43,054 nucleotides of DNA, taken from NCBI GenBank assembly GCA_035570595.1, contig DATMLF010000043.1:1-43054 (forward strand), written 5' to 3'. A program made the position numbers and the translations under genes. The DNA is from AP-15 sp035570595. GTDB lineage: Bacteria > Pseudomonadota > Alphaproteobacteria > ATCC43930 > CGMCC-115725. How positions within the stretch are numbered: position 1 is the stretch's first letter; each line of letters begins with the position of its first letter. Under the pieces are notes generated by a model that worked only from the letters and a program-made list of their open reading frames with translations, was not told the DNA's origin and made no database searches. Shown here piece by piece: positions 7,454 to 14,945 of the stretch.

Positions 7454-9070
7454 GTGAGGCGGAAAGCGGGACCCGTGTTCGACACCTTCGTCATGGTCGA
7501 CTGGAGCGCCGCCACCGTGCCGCGGCTTGGCCAGGACAGCATCTGGGCGTGCCGGTATGCCGAAGGGGGCGAAACCGTGGTCAACGCGCCCACCCGGCAT
7601 GCCGCGAAGGTACTGCTCGCCGAGTGGCTCGCGAGGGCGCAGGAGCACAGCGAGCGGGTGCTGCTCGGCTTTGACTTCCCGTTTGGCTACCCGGCCGGTT
7701 TTGCCGCGCGCCTCGGGCTAGGGGGGGCGCCCTGGCGGGCGGTGTGGGACGAGATCGCCGGGCTCCTCGCGGACGACGAGCGCAACCGCAACAACCGCTT
7801 CGAGGTCGCCGAGGCGCTGAACCGGCGGGTCTCGGGCGGCGGCTTTCCGTTCTGGGGCTGCCCCGCCATGCCGGCGCGGGCGCACCTCCAGGGCAAGCAC
7901 CATCGCCGCCACGACAGCGATGCGCTGGCCGAGCGTCGGCTGGTCGACCTCTACATCCCGAGCGCGCAGCCGTGCTGGAAGCTTTTGGGCGCCGGCTCGG
8001 TCGGTGGCCAGGCGTTGACCGGCATCCCGGTGGCACGCGCGCTGCGCGACGACCCGCGCTGGCGCCGCGACACGCTGGTGTGGCCGTTCGAAACCGGCCT
8101 ACGCGCGCCGGAGGCCGCGCGGGTGGTCATGGCCGAGGTCTATCCGTCATTGTGGGCGGTCAAGCCCGAGGCCGACGAGACCAAGGACGCGGCGCAGGTC
8201 CGCGCTGTCGCCCGGTTTCTTGCCGATCGCGACCGCGCCGGAGAATTGGCGGCCTTGTTCGCGGGCGACCCCGGCCTGACCGCGGCGCAGCGCGCGCAGG
8301 TCGAGTGCGAGGAGGCGTGGACCCTGGGCGTCACCGCCGCCCGCCAGCGCCCGATCCCGGTGCCGGTTGTCGCCGCTCAAGCCCGGATCGACACCGAGGC
8401 CGGCTCTCCCGCCGCGGGGGAGCGCCGCAGCAAAAAGCCGCCGCAGGCGTACACCTATCTGCGCGACCCTGCCGCGATCTCGCGAAAATCCCTCGCGTTA
8501 GTGCGGGCCGAAGCAAATCTAGCCCGGTTTCCGCGGCCGCTGCGCCCGCTGGCGGCCCGCGTCGCGCATGCCGCCGGCGACGTCGCGATCCTCGACGACC
8601 TCGCCTGGTCGGCGAATCCGGTCGCGGCCGGGCGGGCCGCGCTGACGGCGGGCGCGCCGATCCTCGTCGACTCGGCGATGGTGCAGGCCGGCGTGATCGG
8701 GGAGCGTCTCGCAAACGGGAACAAGGTCCTGTGCCTGTTGCGCGACCCGGCGGTGGCAGGGCTCGCCGCGGCGCAGCGCACGACCCGCTCGGCGGCGGCG
8801 GTCGAATTGTGGCGCCGGCATCTCGAAGGTGCGGTGGTCGCGATCGGCAACGCGCCGACGGCGCTGTTCCGGCTGCTCGAAATCCTCGCCGAGGGTGCCG
8901 CGCAACCGGCGCTGATCGTCGGCTTTCCGGTCGGCTTTGTCGGCGCCGCCGAGGCCAAGGCAGCACTTGCCGCGTTTGGCCGCGGGATCGAGTTTGTCAC
9001 GTTGCGCGGGCGGCGCGGCGGCAGCGCCATCGCCGCGGCCGCGGTCAACGCGCTCGCGAGTGGGCGATGA
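7454..9070 (+). CDS. cobH: Fusion: DUF429-like domain + precorrin-8X methylmutase CobH
   Basis: Residues 333-538 are a complete CobH, which moves a methyl group from C11 to C12 to make hydrogenobyrinic acid. Visible are YLRDPAAISRKS, the catalytic His372 in ARVAHAAGD, and the C-terminal block IGNAPTALFRLLE..FPVGFVGAAEAK..LRGRRGGSAIAAAAVNAL. Residues 1-~325 are a different domain with VDWSAA near the start, LLGFDFPFGYPAGFA, and AEVYPSLWAVK..DETKDAAQVRAVARFL. That order (VD.., ID.P.G.P, EV.PEL, K..AQ..R) resembles the RNase H-fold DUF429 family; this is my inference. One uninterrupted frame joins both through an Ala/Gly/Lys linker (~315-332). GTG 7454 or GTG 7475 may be the start. The stop overlaps the cobL ATG (ATGA). 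Confidence 0.88.
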   Translation: MRRKAGPVFDTFVMVDWSAATVPRLGQDSIWACRYAEGGETVVNAPTRHAAKVLLAEWLARAQEHSERVLLGFDFPFGYPAGFAARLGLGGAPWRAVWDEIAGLLADDERNRNNRFEVAEALNRRVSGGGFPFWGCPAMPARAHLQGKHHRRHDSDALAERRLVDLYIPSAQPCWKLLGAGSVGGQALTGIPVARALRDDPRWRRDTLVWPFETGLRAPEAARVVMAEVYPSLWAVKPEADETKDAAQVRAVARFLADRDRAGELAALFAGDPGLTAAQRAQVECEEAWTLGVTAARQRPIPVPVVAAQARIDTEAGSPAAGERRSKKPPQAYTYLRDPAAISRKSLALVRAEANLARFPRPLRPLAARVAHAAGDVAILDDLAWSANPVAAGRAALTAGAPILVDSAMVQAGVIGERLANGNKVLCLLRDPAVAGLAAAQRTTRSAAAVELWRRHLEGAVVAIGNAPTALFRLLEILAEGAAQPALIVGFPVGFVGAAEAKAALAAFGRGIEFVTLRGRRGGSAIAAAAVNALASGR

Positions 9071-10275
9071 CGCGGTGGCTCGCGGTCGTCGGCATCGGCG
9101 AGGACGGCCTCCCCGGCCTGGCGCCGGCGGCGCGCACCATCGTTGAAACCGCGGAAGTGCTGGTCGGCGGCGCGCGTCATCTGGCGATGGCGCCGACGGG
9201 CGACGCCGAACGCCTCCAGTGGGCGCGCCCGATCGCAACCACGATCGACATGATCGCCGCAAGACGCGGCCGGCGGGTTGCGGTTCTGGCGAGCGGCGAC
9301 CCGCTGTGGCACGGCGTCGGCGCGGTACTGGCGCGGCGCTTTGCGCGCGAGGAAATGACCGTCCTGCCGCAGCCGAGCGCGTTCAGCTTGGCCGCCGCCC
9401 GGCTCGGCTGGCCGCTCGCCGAGTGCGCGGCGATCAGCCTGCACGCGCGCCCGGTCGACGGGCTGCGCCTGCATTTGACGCCCGGCCGCCGCATCCTGGC
9501 ATTGTCGGAGGACGGCGGCACGCCCAAGGCGGTCGCGGCCTTGTTGACCGGGCTCGGCTGGGGTCCGAGCGCGCTCACCGTATTCTGCCGTCTCGGCGGG
9601 CCGCGCGAGGCGGTGGTCGCACAAACCGCGGCGTGCTGGGGCGGACACCGGGTCGCCGACCTCAACACGATCGCGGTCGAGTGCCGCGCCGGGCCGGGTG
9701 CGCGCGCATTGTCGCGGCTCGCCGGATTGCCCGACGACGCGTTCGAGCATGATGGCCAGCTGACCAAGCGCGAGGTGCGCGCCGCAACCCTGGCGGCACT
9801 GGCGCCGCTTCCGGGCGAGACCTTGTGGGATGTCGGCGCGGGCAGCGGCTCGATTTCGATCGAATGGCTGCGCGCCGGGGGGAACACGGCGGCGGTCGCC
9901 GTCGAACGCGAGCCGGCGCGCGCGGCGGCGGTGGCGCGCAACGCCGCTGCCCTCGGGGTCCCGGGGCTGCGCGTCGTCGTCGGCGCGGCACCCGAGGCCT
10001 TGGCGGGCCTGCCCCGGCCGGACGCGGTCTTTGTCGGCGGCGGGACCGGCGTGCCGGGGTTGCTGTCGGCGCTGTGGGCGTCGTTGCCGGCGGGCGGGCG
10101 GCTTGTCGCCAACGTCGTGACCGTCGAGGGCGAGGCGCGGCTCTTCGACTGGCGCGCGCGCCATGGCGGCTCGCTGACCCGGATTGCGGTGAGCCGGGCC
10201 GAGCCTGCCGGCGCGCATCAGTTGTGGCGGCCATTGGCGAGCGTGACCCAGCTCGCCGCCGTCAAGCCGGCCTGA
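9067..10275 (+). CDS. cobL: Precorrin-6Y C5,15-methyltransferase (decarboxylating) CobL
   Basis: Methylates C5 and C15 of the corrin ring and decarboxylates the C12 acetate. It is a fused enzyme of 402 residues. The N-terminal half is a tetrapyrrole methylase (LAVVGIGEDGLPGL; VAVLASGDPLWHGVG; ALSEDGGTP). The C-terminal half is a CbiT-like SAM methyltransferase from about residue 230, beginning DGQLTKREVRAATLAAL, with SAM motif LWDVGAGSGSISIEW near 255-268 and VFVGGG downstream. The ATG overlaps the cobH stop by four bases, and cobI starts one base after the cobL stop, so cobH-cobL-cobI is a coupled unit. Confidence 0.96.
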   Translation: MTRWLAVVGIGEDGLPGLAPAARTIVETAEVLVGGARHLAMAPTGDAERLQWARPIATTIDMIAARRGRRVAVLASGDPLWHGVGAVLARRFAREEMTVLPQPSAFSLAAARLGWPLAECAAISLHARPVDGLRLHLTPGRRILALSEDGGTPKAVAALLTGLGWGPSALTVFCRLGGPREAVVAQTAACWGGHRVADLNTIAVECRAGPGARALSRLAGLPDDAFEHDGQLTKREVRAATLAALAPLPGETLWDVGAGSGSISIEWLRAGGNTAAVAVEREPARAAAVARNAAALGVPGLRVVVGAAPEALAGLPRPDAVFVGGGTGVPGLLSALWASLPAGGRLVANVVTVEGEARLFDWRARHGGSLTRIAVSRAEPAGAHQLWRPLASVTQLAAVKPA

Positions 10276-10276
10276 G

Positions 10277-10984
10277 ATGAGCAGGCACCGGCCGGGGCGG
10301 CTTTACGGGATCGGGGTCGGCCCGGGCGACCCCGAGCTCTTGACGTTGAAGGCATTGCGCCTGTTGCGCGCGGCGCCGGTCGTCGCCTATCCCGCGCCCG
10401 AGTTCGGCGACAGCTTTGCGCGCGGCATTGTCGCCGGCTGGCTCGACGCGCGGCAGCGCGAGATCGCGATCCGCTTTCCGATGCGGCCAGGCCCGCCGCC
10501 CGCGGAGGTTTACGAGCGCGCGGCGGCCGCGATCGCCGCCGAGCTCGACATCGGGCGCGACGTTGCGCTGCTGTGCCAGGGCGACCCGCTGTTCTACGGC
10601 AGCTTCGTCGGCGTCTTTGCGCTGCTCGCCGACCGCTACCCGGTCGAAATCGTGCCCGGCGTGTCGTCGCTCGGCGCCGGCGCCGCGGCCGCCGAGGTGC
10701 CGCTGGTGACGCGCGACGAGGTTCTCGCGGTGATCCCGGCGACGCTCGCCGAGGGCGAGCTTCAGCGCCGGCTTGCCGCGGCCGAGGTCGCCGTGGTCGT
10801 CAAGCTCGGGCGCCATCTCGTCAAGGTCCAGCGGGTGCTGGCCCGGCTCGGCCGATTGGCCGAAGCGCGCTATGTCGAGCGCGCAAGCCTGCCCGGTCAG
10901 CGCGTCGCCCCGCTCGCCGAAATCGCGGAGGCGCCCTATTTTTCGCTGGCGCTGGTGCGCGGCCGAGCGCCCGACGGGCGCTGA
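10277..10984 (+). CDS. cobI: Precorrin-2 C20-methyltransferase CobI
   Basis: Uses SAM to methylate precorrin-2 at C20, giving precorrin-3A. The 235-residue protein opens with GRLYGIGVGPGDPELLTLKA, the tetrapyrrole-methylase signature. It has LLCQGDPLFYGSF (about residues 96-108) and EIVPGVSSLGAGAAAAEVPL (about 124-143), with VVVKLGRHLVKV further on, as in CobI/CbiL. ATG 10277 is one base after the cobL stop. The usual next genes cobJ, cobM and cobK/F are absent downstream, so the cob locus ends here on this side. Confidence 0.96.
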   Translation: MSRHRPGRLYGIGVGPGDPELLTLKALRLLRAAPVVAYPAPEFGDSFARGIVAGWLDARQREIAIRFPMRPGPPPAEVYERAAAAIAAELDIGRDVALLCQGDPLFYGSFVGVFALLADRYPVEIVPGVSSLGAGAAAAEVPLVTRDEVLAVIPATLAEGELQRRLAAAEVAVVVKLGRHLVKVQRVLARLGRLAEARYVERASLPGQRVAPLAEIAEAPYFSLALVRGRAPDGR

Positions 10985-11139
10985 CCCGGCGTCCCGGTCG
11001 GGGACCACGGCCCGCTTTCCCCGCCGCCGGTAACCCAACATCCACAATTCTGCTAAAGAAAGAGGAATGCAGGCCCATCCCGAGGAAGCTGGCCCCTGTC
11101 CGCGACCGGCGGGGTTGCCGGGCGCCTATCGAGGTTAGG

Positions 11140-11156
11140 CCCGGGGTGCACCCGGG
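11140..11156. promoter_or_regulatory. Short GC hairpin in the leader of the methyltransferase gene
   Basis: Arms CCCGGG at 11140-11145 and 11151-11156 with loop GTGCA, 35 bases before the ATG at 11191. There is no T-tract, so it is not a clear terminator. The gap from cobI to here has no other recognisable element; an attempted match to a cobalamin riboswitch failed. Confidence 0.3.
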
Positions 11157-11190
11157 TATCGCGATGCAGATCAACTAACGGAGCCCGCGA

Positions 11191-11862
11191 ATGTCGCACG
11201 AGCGACGGGGCAGCGACTACTACGACGAGATGTATTTGCACGACGACCGCACCTACGAGCGGTCGCGCGCCAGCCCCTATTACCCGATGTTCGCGCGGGT
11301 ATGCCGGCTGGTGCGGGAGGGCGGTTTTGACGCGGTGCTCGAGGTGGGGTGCGGCAGCGGCGTCCTCGCCGAGATGCTGATCGCGACGGGTGTGCGCTAC
11401 GAAGGGTTCGACCTCAGCCCGGTGGCGATCGACAAGGCGCGAAAACGAAACCCCGAGGGCCGCTTCTTTGTCGCCGACGCGGCCGACCCGGCGACCTATC
11501 GCTCGGCCTACGACGCGCTCGTCTGCTGCGAGGTCTTGGAGCATGTCGAGGAGGATTTGGCAGCGGTCGAGCGCTGGCAAAGCGGCAGCGTGTGCATCTG
11601 CTCGGTCCCCAACTTCGATTATGAAAGCCACGTGCGATTTTTTCGTTCGGCCGACGAGGTGCGGGAGCGCTATGGCGGGCTGCTCGACATCCGCCGCATC
11701 GACCGGGTCGCCAAGTCGGCGCGCGCCAATCTGACCCCGGCGGAGTATTTCCGGCGCATCCGCTGGGCGCGCAACGAGCCGACGCGGGTGCTCGGCATGC
11801 TCGGCGTCAACGCCTTTGCCTGGTATGCCGGCTGGTTCGTCTTTGTCGCCCGGCGGCGCTGA
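11191..11862 (+). CDS. Class I SAM-dependent methyltransferase
   Basis: A 223-residue soluble methyltransferase of unknown substrate. Motif I is VLEVGCGSG at residues 49-57, motif II includes YEGFDLSPVAIDKA, and VCCEVLEHVEED is the usual post-motif segment of the Methyltransf_11/23 group. After that the chain lacks the typical variant for ubiquinone or corrin substrates, so I give no specific role. An ACGGAG ribosome site precedes the ATG by about six bases. The phosphatase gene follows after 88 bp on the same strand and could be co-transcribed. Despite being close to the cob genes, it is not a recognised B12 enzyme. Confidence 0.85.
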   Translation: MSHERRGSDYYDEMYLHDDRTYERSRASPYYPMFARVCRLVREGGFDAVLEVGCGSGVLAEMLIATGVRYEGFDLSPVAIDKARKRNPEGRFFVADAADPATYRSAYDALVCCEVLEHVEEDLAAVERWQSGSVCICSVPNFDYESHVRFFRSADEVRERYGGLLDIRRIDRVAKSARANLTPAEYFRRIRWARNEPTRVLGMLGVNAFAWYAGWFVFVARRR

Positions 11863-11950
11863 CGGCGCGGACGACGATTTCCGGCGGGCGCGTGGCGGCT
11901 CGAGCGCCCTGCCGATCCTTGCCACACCGACATCGGCCATGGAGCGTTGC

Positions 11951-12565
11951 ATGCAGCACGTTGACGACCGACGCACGTTGTTTGTGTTTCGGCACGGCGA
12001 GACCGACTGGAACCGCGCCGGCCGCCTGCAAGGCCACATCGACACCCCGCTCAACGCCACCGGCTTGGCGCAGGCCGAGGCGTTGGCCGAAAGCCTGCGG
12101 GCGCACCGGCTCGACGCGGTGGTTTCGAGCGACCTGTCGCGCGCGCTCAACACCGCGCAAATCGTCGCCCTGCACCTGGGTGTGCCGCTGACGATCGACC
12201 ATGGGCTGCGCGAAACCAGCGTCGGCGACGCCGAGGGGCTCTTGTGGGAGGAGGCGAAGGCGCGCTTTGGCGCGGAATTGACCGAGCGCTGGTACAGCGA
12301 CGGCAACACCGCCTTCCCCGGCGGCGAAACCGGGCGCGCCACCCTGACGCGCGGGCTCGCGGCGTTGCGGCGGTTTGCCGGCGAGCATCCCCATCGGCGG
12401 ATCGGGGTGTCGACCCACGGTGCCATGGTCCGCCAGCTCGTCAAGCATGCGTTGCCGCCCGGCGCACCCCCGGTCAGAGCGCGCAACGCGGTGCTGTTCG
12501 TCCTCGAATACGAGCCGGCCGCCGACCGGCTCGCGATGATCGAGGCCGATTCATTCGGTGTCTAG
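11951..12565 (+). CDS. Histidine phosphatase family protein (phosphoglycerate-mutase-like)
   Basis: Member of the histidine phosphatase superfamily, 204 residues. It has the RHGETDWN motif with phospho-acceptor His15, the LQGHIDTPLN segment, SDLSRALNTAQ and the second catalytic His in GVSTHGAMVRQL. Within this family, the match could be to alpha-ribazole-5'-phosphate phosphatase (CobC), which would fit the B12 genes 1 kb upstream, or to a broad phosphatase; the sequence alone does not decide. I chose ATG 11951 because GGAG lies six bases upstream; an ATG at 11939 would add four residues. Confidence 0.85.
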   Translation: MQHVDDRRTLFVFRHGETDWNRAGRLQGHIDTPLNATGLAQAEALAESLRAHRLDAVVSSDLSRALNTAQIVALHLGVPLTIDHGLRETSVGDAEGLLWEEAKARFGAELTERWYSDGNTAFPGGETGRATLTRGLAALRRFAGEHPHRRIGVSTHGAMVRQLVKHALPPGAPPVRARNAVLFVLEYEPAADRLAMIEADSFGV

Positions 12566-12636
12566 TATCGGTGCCCCGCCTTGATCCAGTGCGCTTAGAG
12601 CGGTTTCCGATCAGGTCGCATCCCTGTTTGGGGTCT

Positions 12637-12720
12637 GTCATTGCGAGCGCAGCGCAGCAATCTCCGGCCGCCGGGTATGTCTGGTCGGGATTGCTTCGTC
12701 GCTGTGCTCCTCGCAATGAC
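12637..12720. repeat. REP-like palindrome (CATTGCGAG family)
   Basis: Imperfect inverted repeat with ends GTCATTGCGAG (12637-12647) and CTCGCAATGAC (12710-12720). Inner parts CGCAGCGCAGCAATC and GATTGCTTCGTCGCTGTGC also pair, giving a long interrupted stem. It sits between the convergent ends of the phosphatase and the beta-propeller genes, where it could act as a bidirectional transcription end. Elements of this CATTGCGAG..GAAGCAATC type are, as far as I know, common in alphaproteobacterial genomes. Confidence 0.75.
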
Positions 12721-12735
12721 TTTGCTCGACTGCCC

Positions 12736-13785
12736 TCAGCCGCGCGCCAGCGCGTAGACTTGTTTGCCGGATGGCGGCGGCTTGTGGGCGGCCCAGGTTT
12801 CGCCGCCGTCCTGGCTGCTATAGACCTCGCCGCCATTGGTGGCGGCCGACATCCGCGCCGGCTGCCGTTCGTCGAAGGCAAGCGCGAACATCGTGTGCGG
12901 CACCGGCTGGCCGATCTCGACCCGGCTCCAGCTGTCGCCGCCGTCGGGGCTGTGCAGCAACACGCCGACGTCGCTCTGGAACCCGCCGCCCGCCGCGACC
13001 CACAATTTGCGCGGGTTGCCCGGCACCTCGCGGATGTCGCGGCAGTAAATCTGGCCCTTGGCGTTCAACGGCTCCAACGGCACGTGGCGCCAGTGGTCGC
13101 CGCGGTCGGTGCTCGCGAACATGCCGGCGCGGCCGATGCCGAAAACCGTGCCCGGCCGCCAACGGCTCGACAGCACGCCGTGCATGTCGACCGGGTCGTC
13201 ATTGACGTACTGGCCATGACTCAGATTCTCCCAATGCTCGCCGCCGTCGGTCGAGCGCAGGGTGCCGCCAACCTCGATCGCGGCGTAAATCAGGTCGGGC
13301 TCGCCGGCCGAGGCGTCGATCTTTAAGACGCGCTTTGCCGGGTTGGCGCCGGGTGCCGTGGTGATTTCCGGAAAGCGCACGCTGACCGGCAGCCGGGCCC
13401 AGCGCTCGCCGGCATCGTCGCTGCGGTAAATCTCGCAGTTCTCGTAGCCGACGAGGATCACGTCGGGGTCGTGCGGGTGGAACAGCACCGACCAGACCGG
13501 CAGGCCGTGGTCGGGCACGTCGACCTTTTCCCAGTGCTCGCCGCGGTCGGCGCTGCGATAAGGGCCGGATTGCGTGCCCGCGTAGACGATCTCGGGATTT
13601 TGCGGATGCACCGCCAGCGCCCGCACCGCCGGCATCTCGGGCAGCCCGCCCGCCAAAGGCTCCCAGTCGTCATGGCCGTCGGCGATGCGGAAGAGACCCG
13701 AATCCACGACCCGGCCGCGCCCGGTCTCGCCCGCCAACCCCAGATAGATGTATGACGCCTGGTCGTTCGCCCCGCTGCTGGTCAT
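12736..13785 (-). CDS. Asp-box beta-propeller protein (VPS10/sortilin-like repeats)
   Basis: A 349-residue protein built of Asp-box (BNR-like) repeats of the form S.D.G..W. Six are visible: SADRGEHW, SDDAGERW, STDGGEHW, STDRGDHW, SPDGGDSW and SQDGGETW, spaced about 45-60 residues apart, so a six- or seven-bladed propeller is expected. There is no signal peptide and no sialidase FRIP motif, so the common annotation as a glycosidase is not supported. Similar proteins are often labelled exo-alpha-sialidase or photosystem assembly HCF136-like by the repeats alone. The function is unknown. It is a single gene, convergent with the phosphatase across a repeat element. Confidence 0.85.
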   Translation of the reverse strand: MTSSGANDQASYIYLGLAGETGRGRVVDSGLFRIADGHDDWEPLAGGLPEMPAVRALAVHPQNPEIVYAGTQSGPYRSADRGEHWEKVDVPDHGLPVWSVLFHPHDPDVILVGYENCEIYRSDDAGERWARLPVSVRFPEITTAPGANPAKRVLKIDASAGEPDLIYAAIEVGGTLRSTDGGEHWENLSHGQYVNDDPVDMHGVLSSRWRPGTVFGIGRAGMFASTDRGDHWRHVPLEPLNAKGQIYCRDIREVPGNPRKLWVAAGGGFQSDVGVLLHSPDGGDSWSRVEIGQPVPHTMFALAFDERQPARMSAATNGGEVYSSQDGGETWAAHKPPPSGKQVYALARG

Positions 13786-13855
13786 TTGATCGTTCCTCCT
13801 CGCCTGCTGCGCGATCTCGCTGTCAGACCCGTACGCCGAACCACATTATAGCTAC

Positions 13856-13958
13856 CGTCGCCCGCGCGAAAGCGGGGGCTCAGCGCTTGCCCCTGGCCTG
13901 AGTAGGGGGCGACTTCTGGGCGCTAGCGCCCTGGATTCCCGCTTTCGCGGGAACGACG
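13856..13958. repeat. Palindromic repeat (CGCGAAAGCGGG family)
   Basis: Inverted ends: CGTCGCCCGCGCGAAAGCGGG (first 21 bases of the element, the last base at 13876) pair with CCCGCTTTCGCGGGAACGACG near the right end. The middle contains further short palindromes (GGGCGCTAGCGCCC at 13918-13931). It lies between the propeller gene start and the end of the MaoC gene. The short hairpin at 39517-39545 is a related, one-sided version. Confidence 0.7.
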
Positions 13959-14001
13959 AACAATGGCTGATGTGGGGATTTAATTGGCGCAACTCCCGGC
14001 G

Positions 14002-14460
14002 TCATTCGAACTGCATGCTGATGGTCTCGGCGACGAGGGCCGGCCGGCCCGCACCTTCGACCTCGACAGTGCTTTCCGAGGTGACGCGCACGCCGCCGCC
14101 CTCGACCGACTCGACCGACTTGATCTTGTGGCGCAGCCGGATGCGCGAGCCGGCCGGCACCTGCCCGGTAAACCGCACCCGGTTCGAGCCGTAGTTGAGC
14201 CCGCGCGAGCGGCTTTTGACGCGGTAGAGCGTCGCCGCGAGGCGCGGCACCAGGGACAAGGTCAAATAGCCGTGGGCGATCGTCTTGCCGCCCGGCATCT
14301 CGCGCTTGGCGCGCTCGACGTCCACGTGGATCCACTGGTGGTCGCCCGTCGCCTCGGCAAATTTGTCGATGATCGCCTGGTCGACGGTGAACCAGTCGCT
14401 GACCCCGATCTCCTTGCCGACAAATTGGGCAAGGTCGGTCGGCCGCTCGACCTCGATCAT
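14002..14460 (-). CDS. MaoC-family enoyl-CoA hydratase/dehydratase
   Basis: A 152-residue single hot-dog domain protein. It has the R-specific hydratase motif ATGDHQWIHVD with the catalytic pair Asp40 and His45, followed by the usual KTIAHGYLTLSL segment. These enzymes hydrate trans-2-enoyl-CoA or related thioesters. ATG 14460 was chosen because AGAGGGG lies directly upstream and the longer frame to 14550 has no family similarity. It is divergent from the small membrane protein gene (93 bp between starts). The physiological substrate is not evident from neighbours. Confidence 0.92.
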   Translation of the reverse strand: MIEVERPTDLAQFVGKEIGVSDWFTVDQAIIDKFAEATGDHQWIHVDVERAKREMPGGKTIAHGYLTLSLVPRLAATLYRVKSRSRGLNYGSNRVRFTGQVPAGSRIRLRHKIKSVESVEGGGVRVTSESTVEVEGAGRPALVAETISMQFE

Positions 14461-14553
14461 CTTTTTCCCCTCTTTGGCATTGGCGCTTGCATTCGCCGCA
14501 GTGTTCTTTCTTGCGAGGGACAGATTAGGAGCCCGGCCTCGCGGCCGCAACGG

Positions 14554-14832
14554 ATGCGCTACACCAAGATCGCCTTGTTGACGTTTGGCGCCGGCCTGAT
14601 CCTCGGCCTGGTCGTCGTCGTGGCGGAGCTCGACGCGCTCGCGCGTGTCGCGAGCGGGTTGATGGCGCTCGGCGTGGTGGCGATCCCGGTCGGGCTCGTT
14701 GCCGACTGGCGGTTGGCGATAAAACCGGTGCCACCGCCGGCGCGAAAGCGCGCCAAGGCCCCGGCCCGGCGCACCGCCGCCTCGGCGCGGCGGCCGCTGC
14801 GGCCCCGCAAACCGGCCCCGCCAAAGCGCTAG
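14554..14832 (+). CDS. Small membrane protein with basic Pro/Arg/Lys tail
   Basis: Predicted 92-residue protein. Two hydrophobic segments (about residues 5-23 and 29-50) form a likely hairpin in the membrane; the remaining ~40 residues are strongly basic and proline-rich (VPPPARKRAKAPARR...). No family is recognised. Codon usage fits its neighbours. The start ATG 14554 lies 93 bp from the divergent MaoC start, but no strong ribosome site is seen, so the start is uncertain. Confidence 0.55.
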   Translation: MRYTKIALLTFGAGLILGLVVVVAELDALARVASGLMALGVVAIPVGLVADWRLAIKPVPPPARKRAKAPARRTAASARRPLRPRKPAPPKR

Positions 14833-14875
14833 CCAGCCAAAGCGGCCCCGCCCAAGCGATTGGATGACGCCGGGG

Positions 14876-14902
14876 CCGCCGCCGTACTAGGATCGGCGGC
14901 GG
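14876..14902. promoter_or_regulatory. GC hairpin upstream of the ketopantoate-reductase-like gene
   Basis: Perfect 8-bp arms CCGCCGCC (14876-14883) and GGCGGCGG (14895-14902), loop GTACTAGGATC. It lies 44 bp after the small membrane gene and 44 bp before the next ATG. There is no T-run, so it may be a weak terminator or RNA-stabilising stem. Confidence 0.35.
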
Positions 14903-14945
14903 AGCACGCGGCCGGTATGCCGCGAACCTGATGCGGAGGAGACCT

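Noticed and set aside
10985..11190. Possible cobalamin riboswitch upstream of the methyltransferase gene
   Set aside because: A few words (GCTG..CCCC..GCGACCGG) resemble the riboswitch core, but the B12 box (AGCCAGGAGACCTGCC-like) is absent and the downstream genes are not clear B12 genes.
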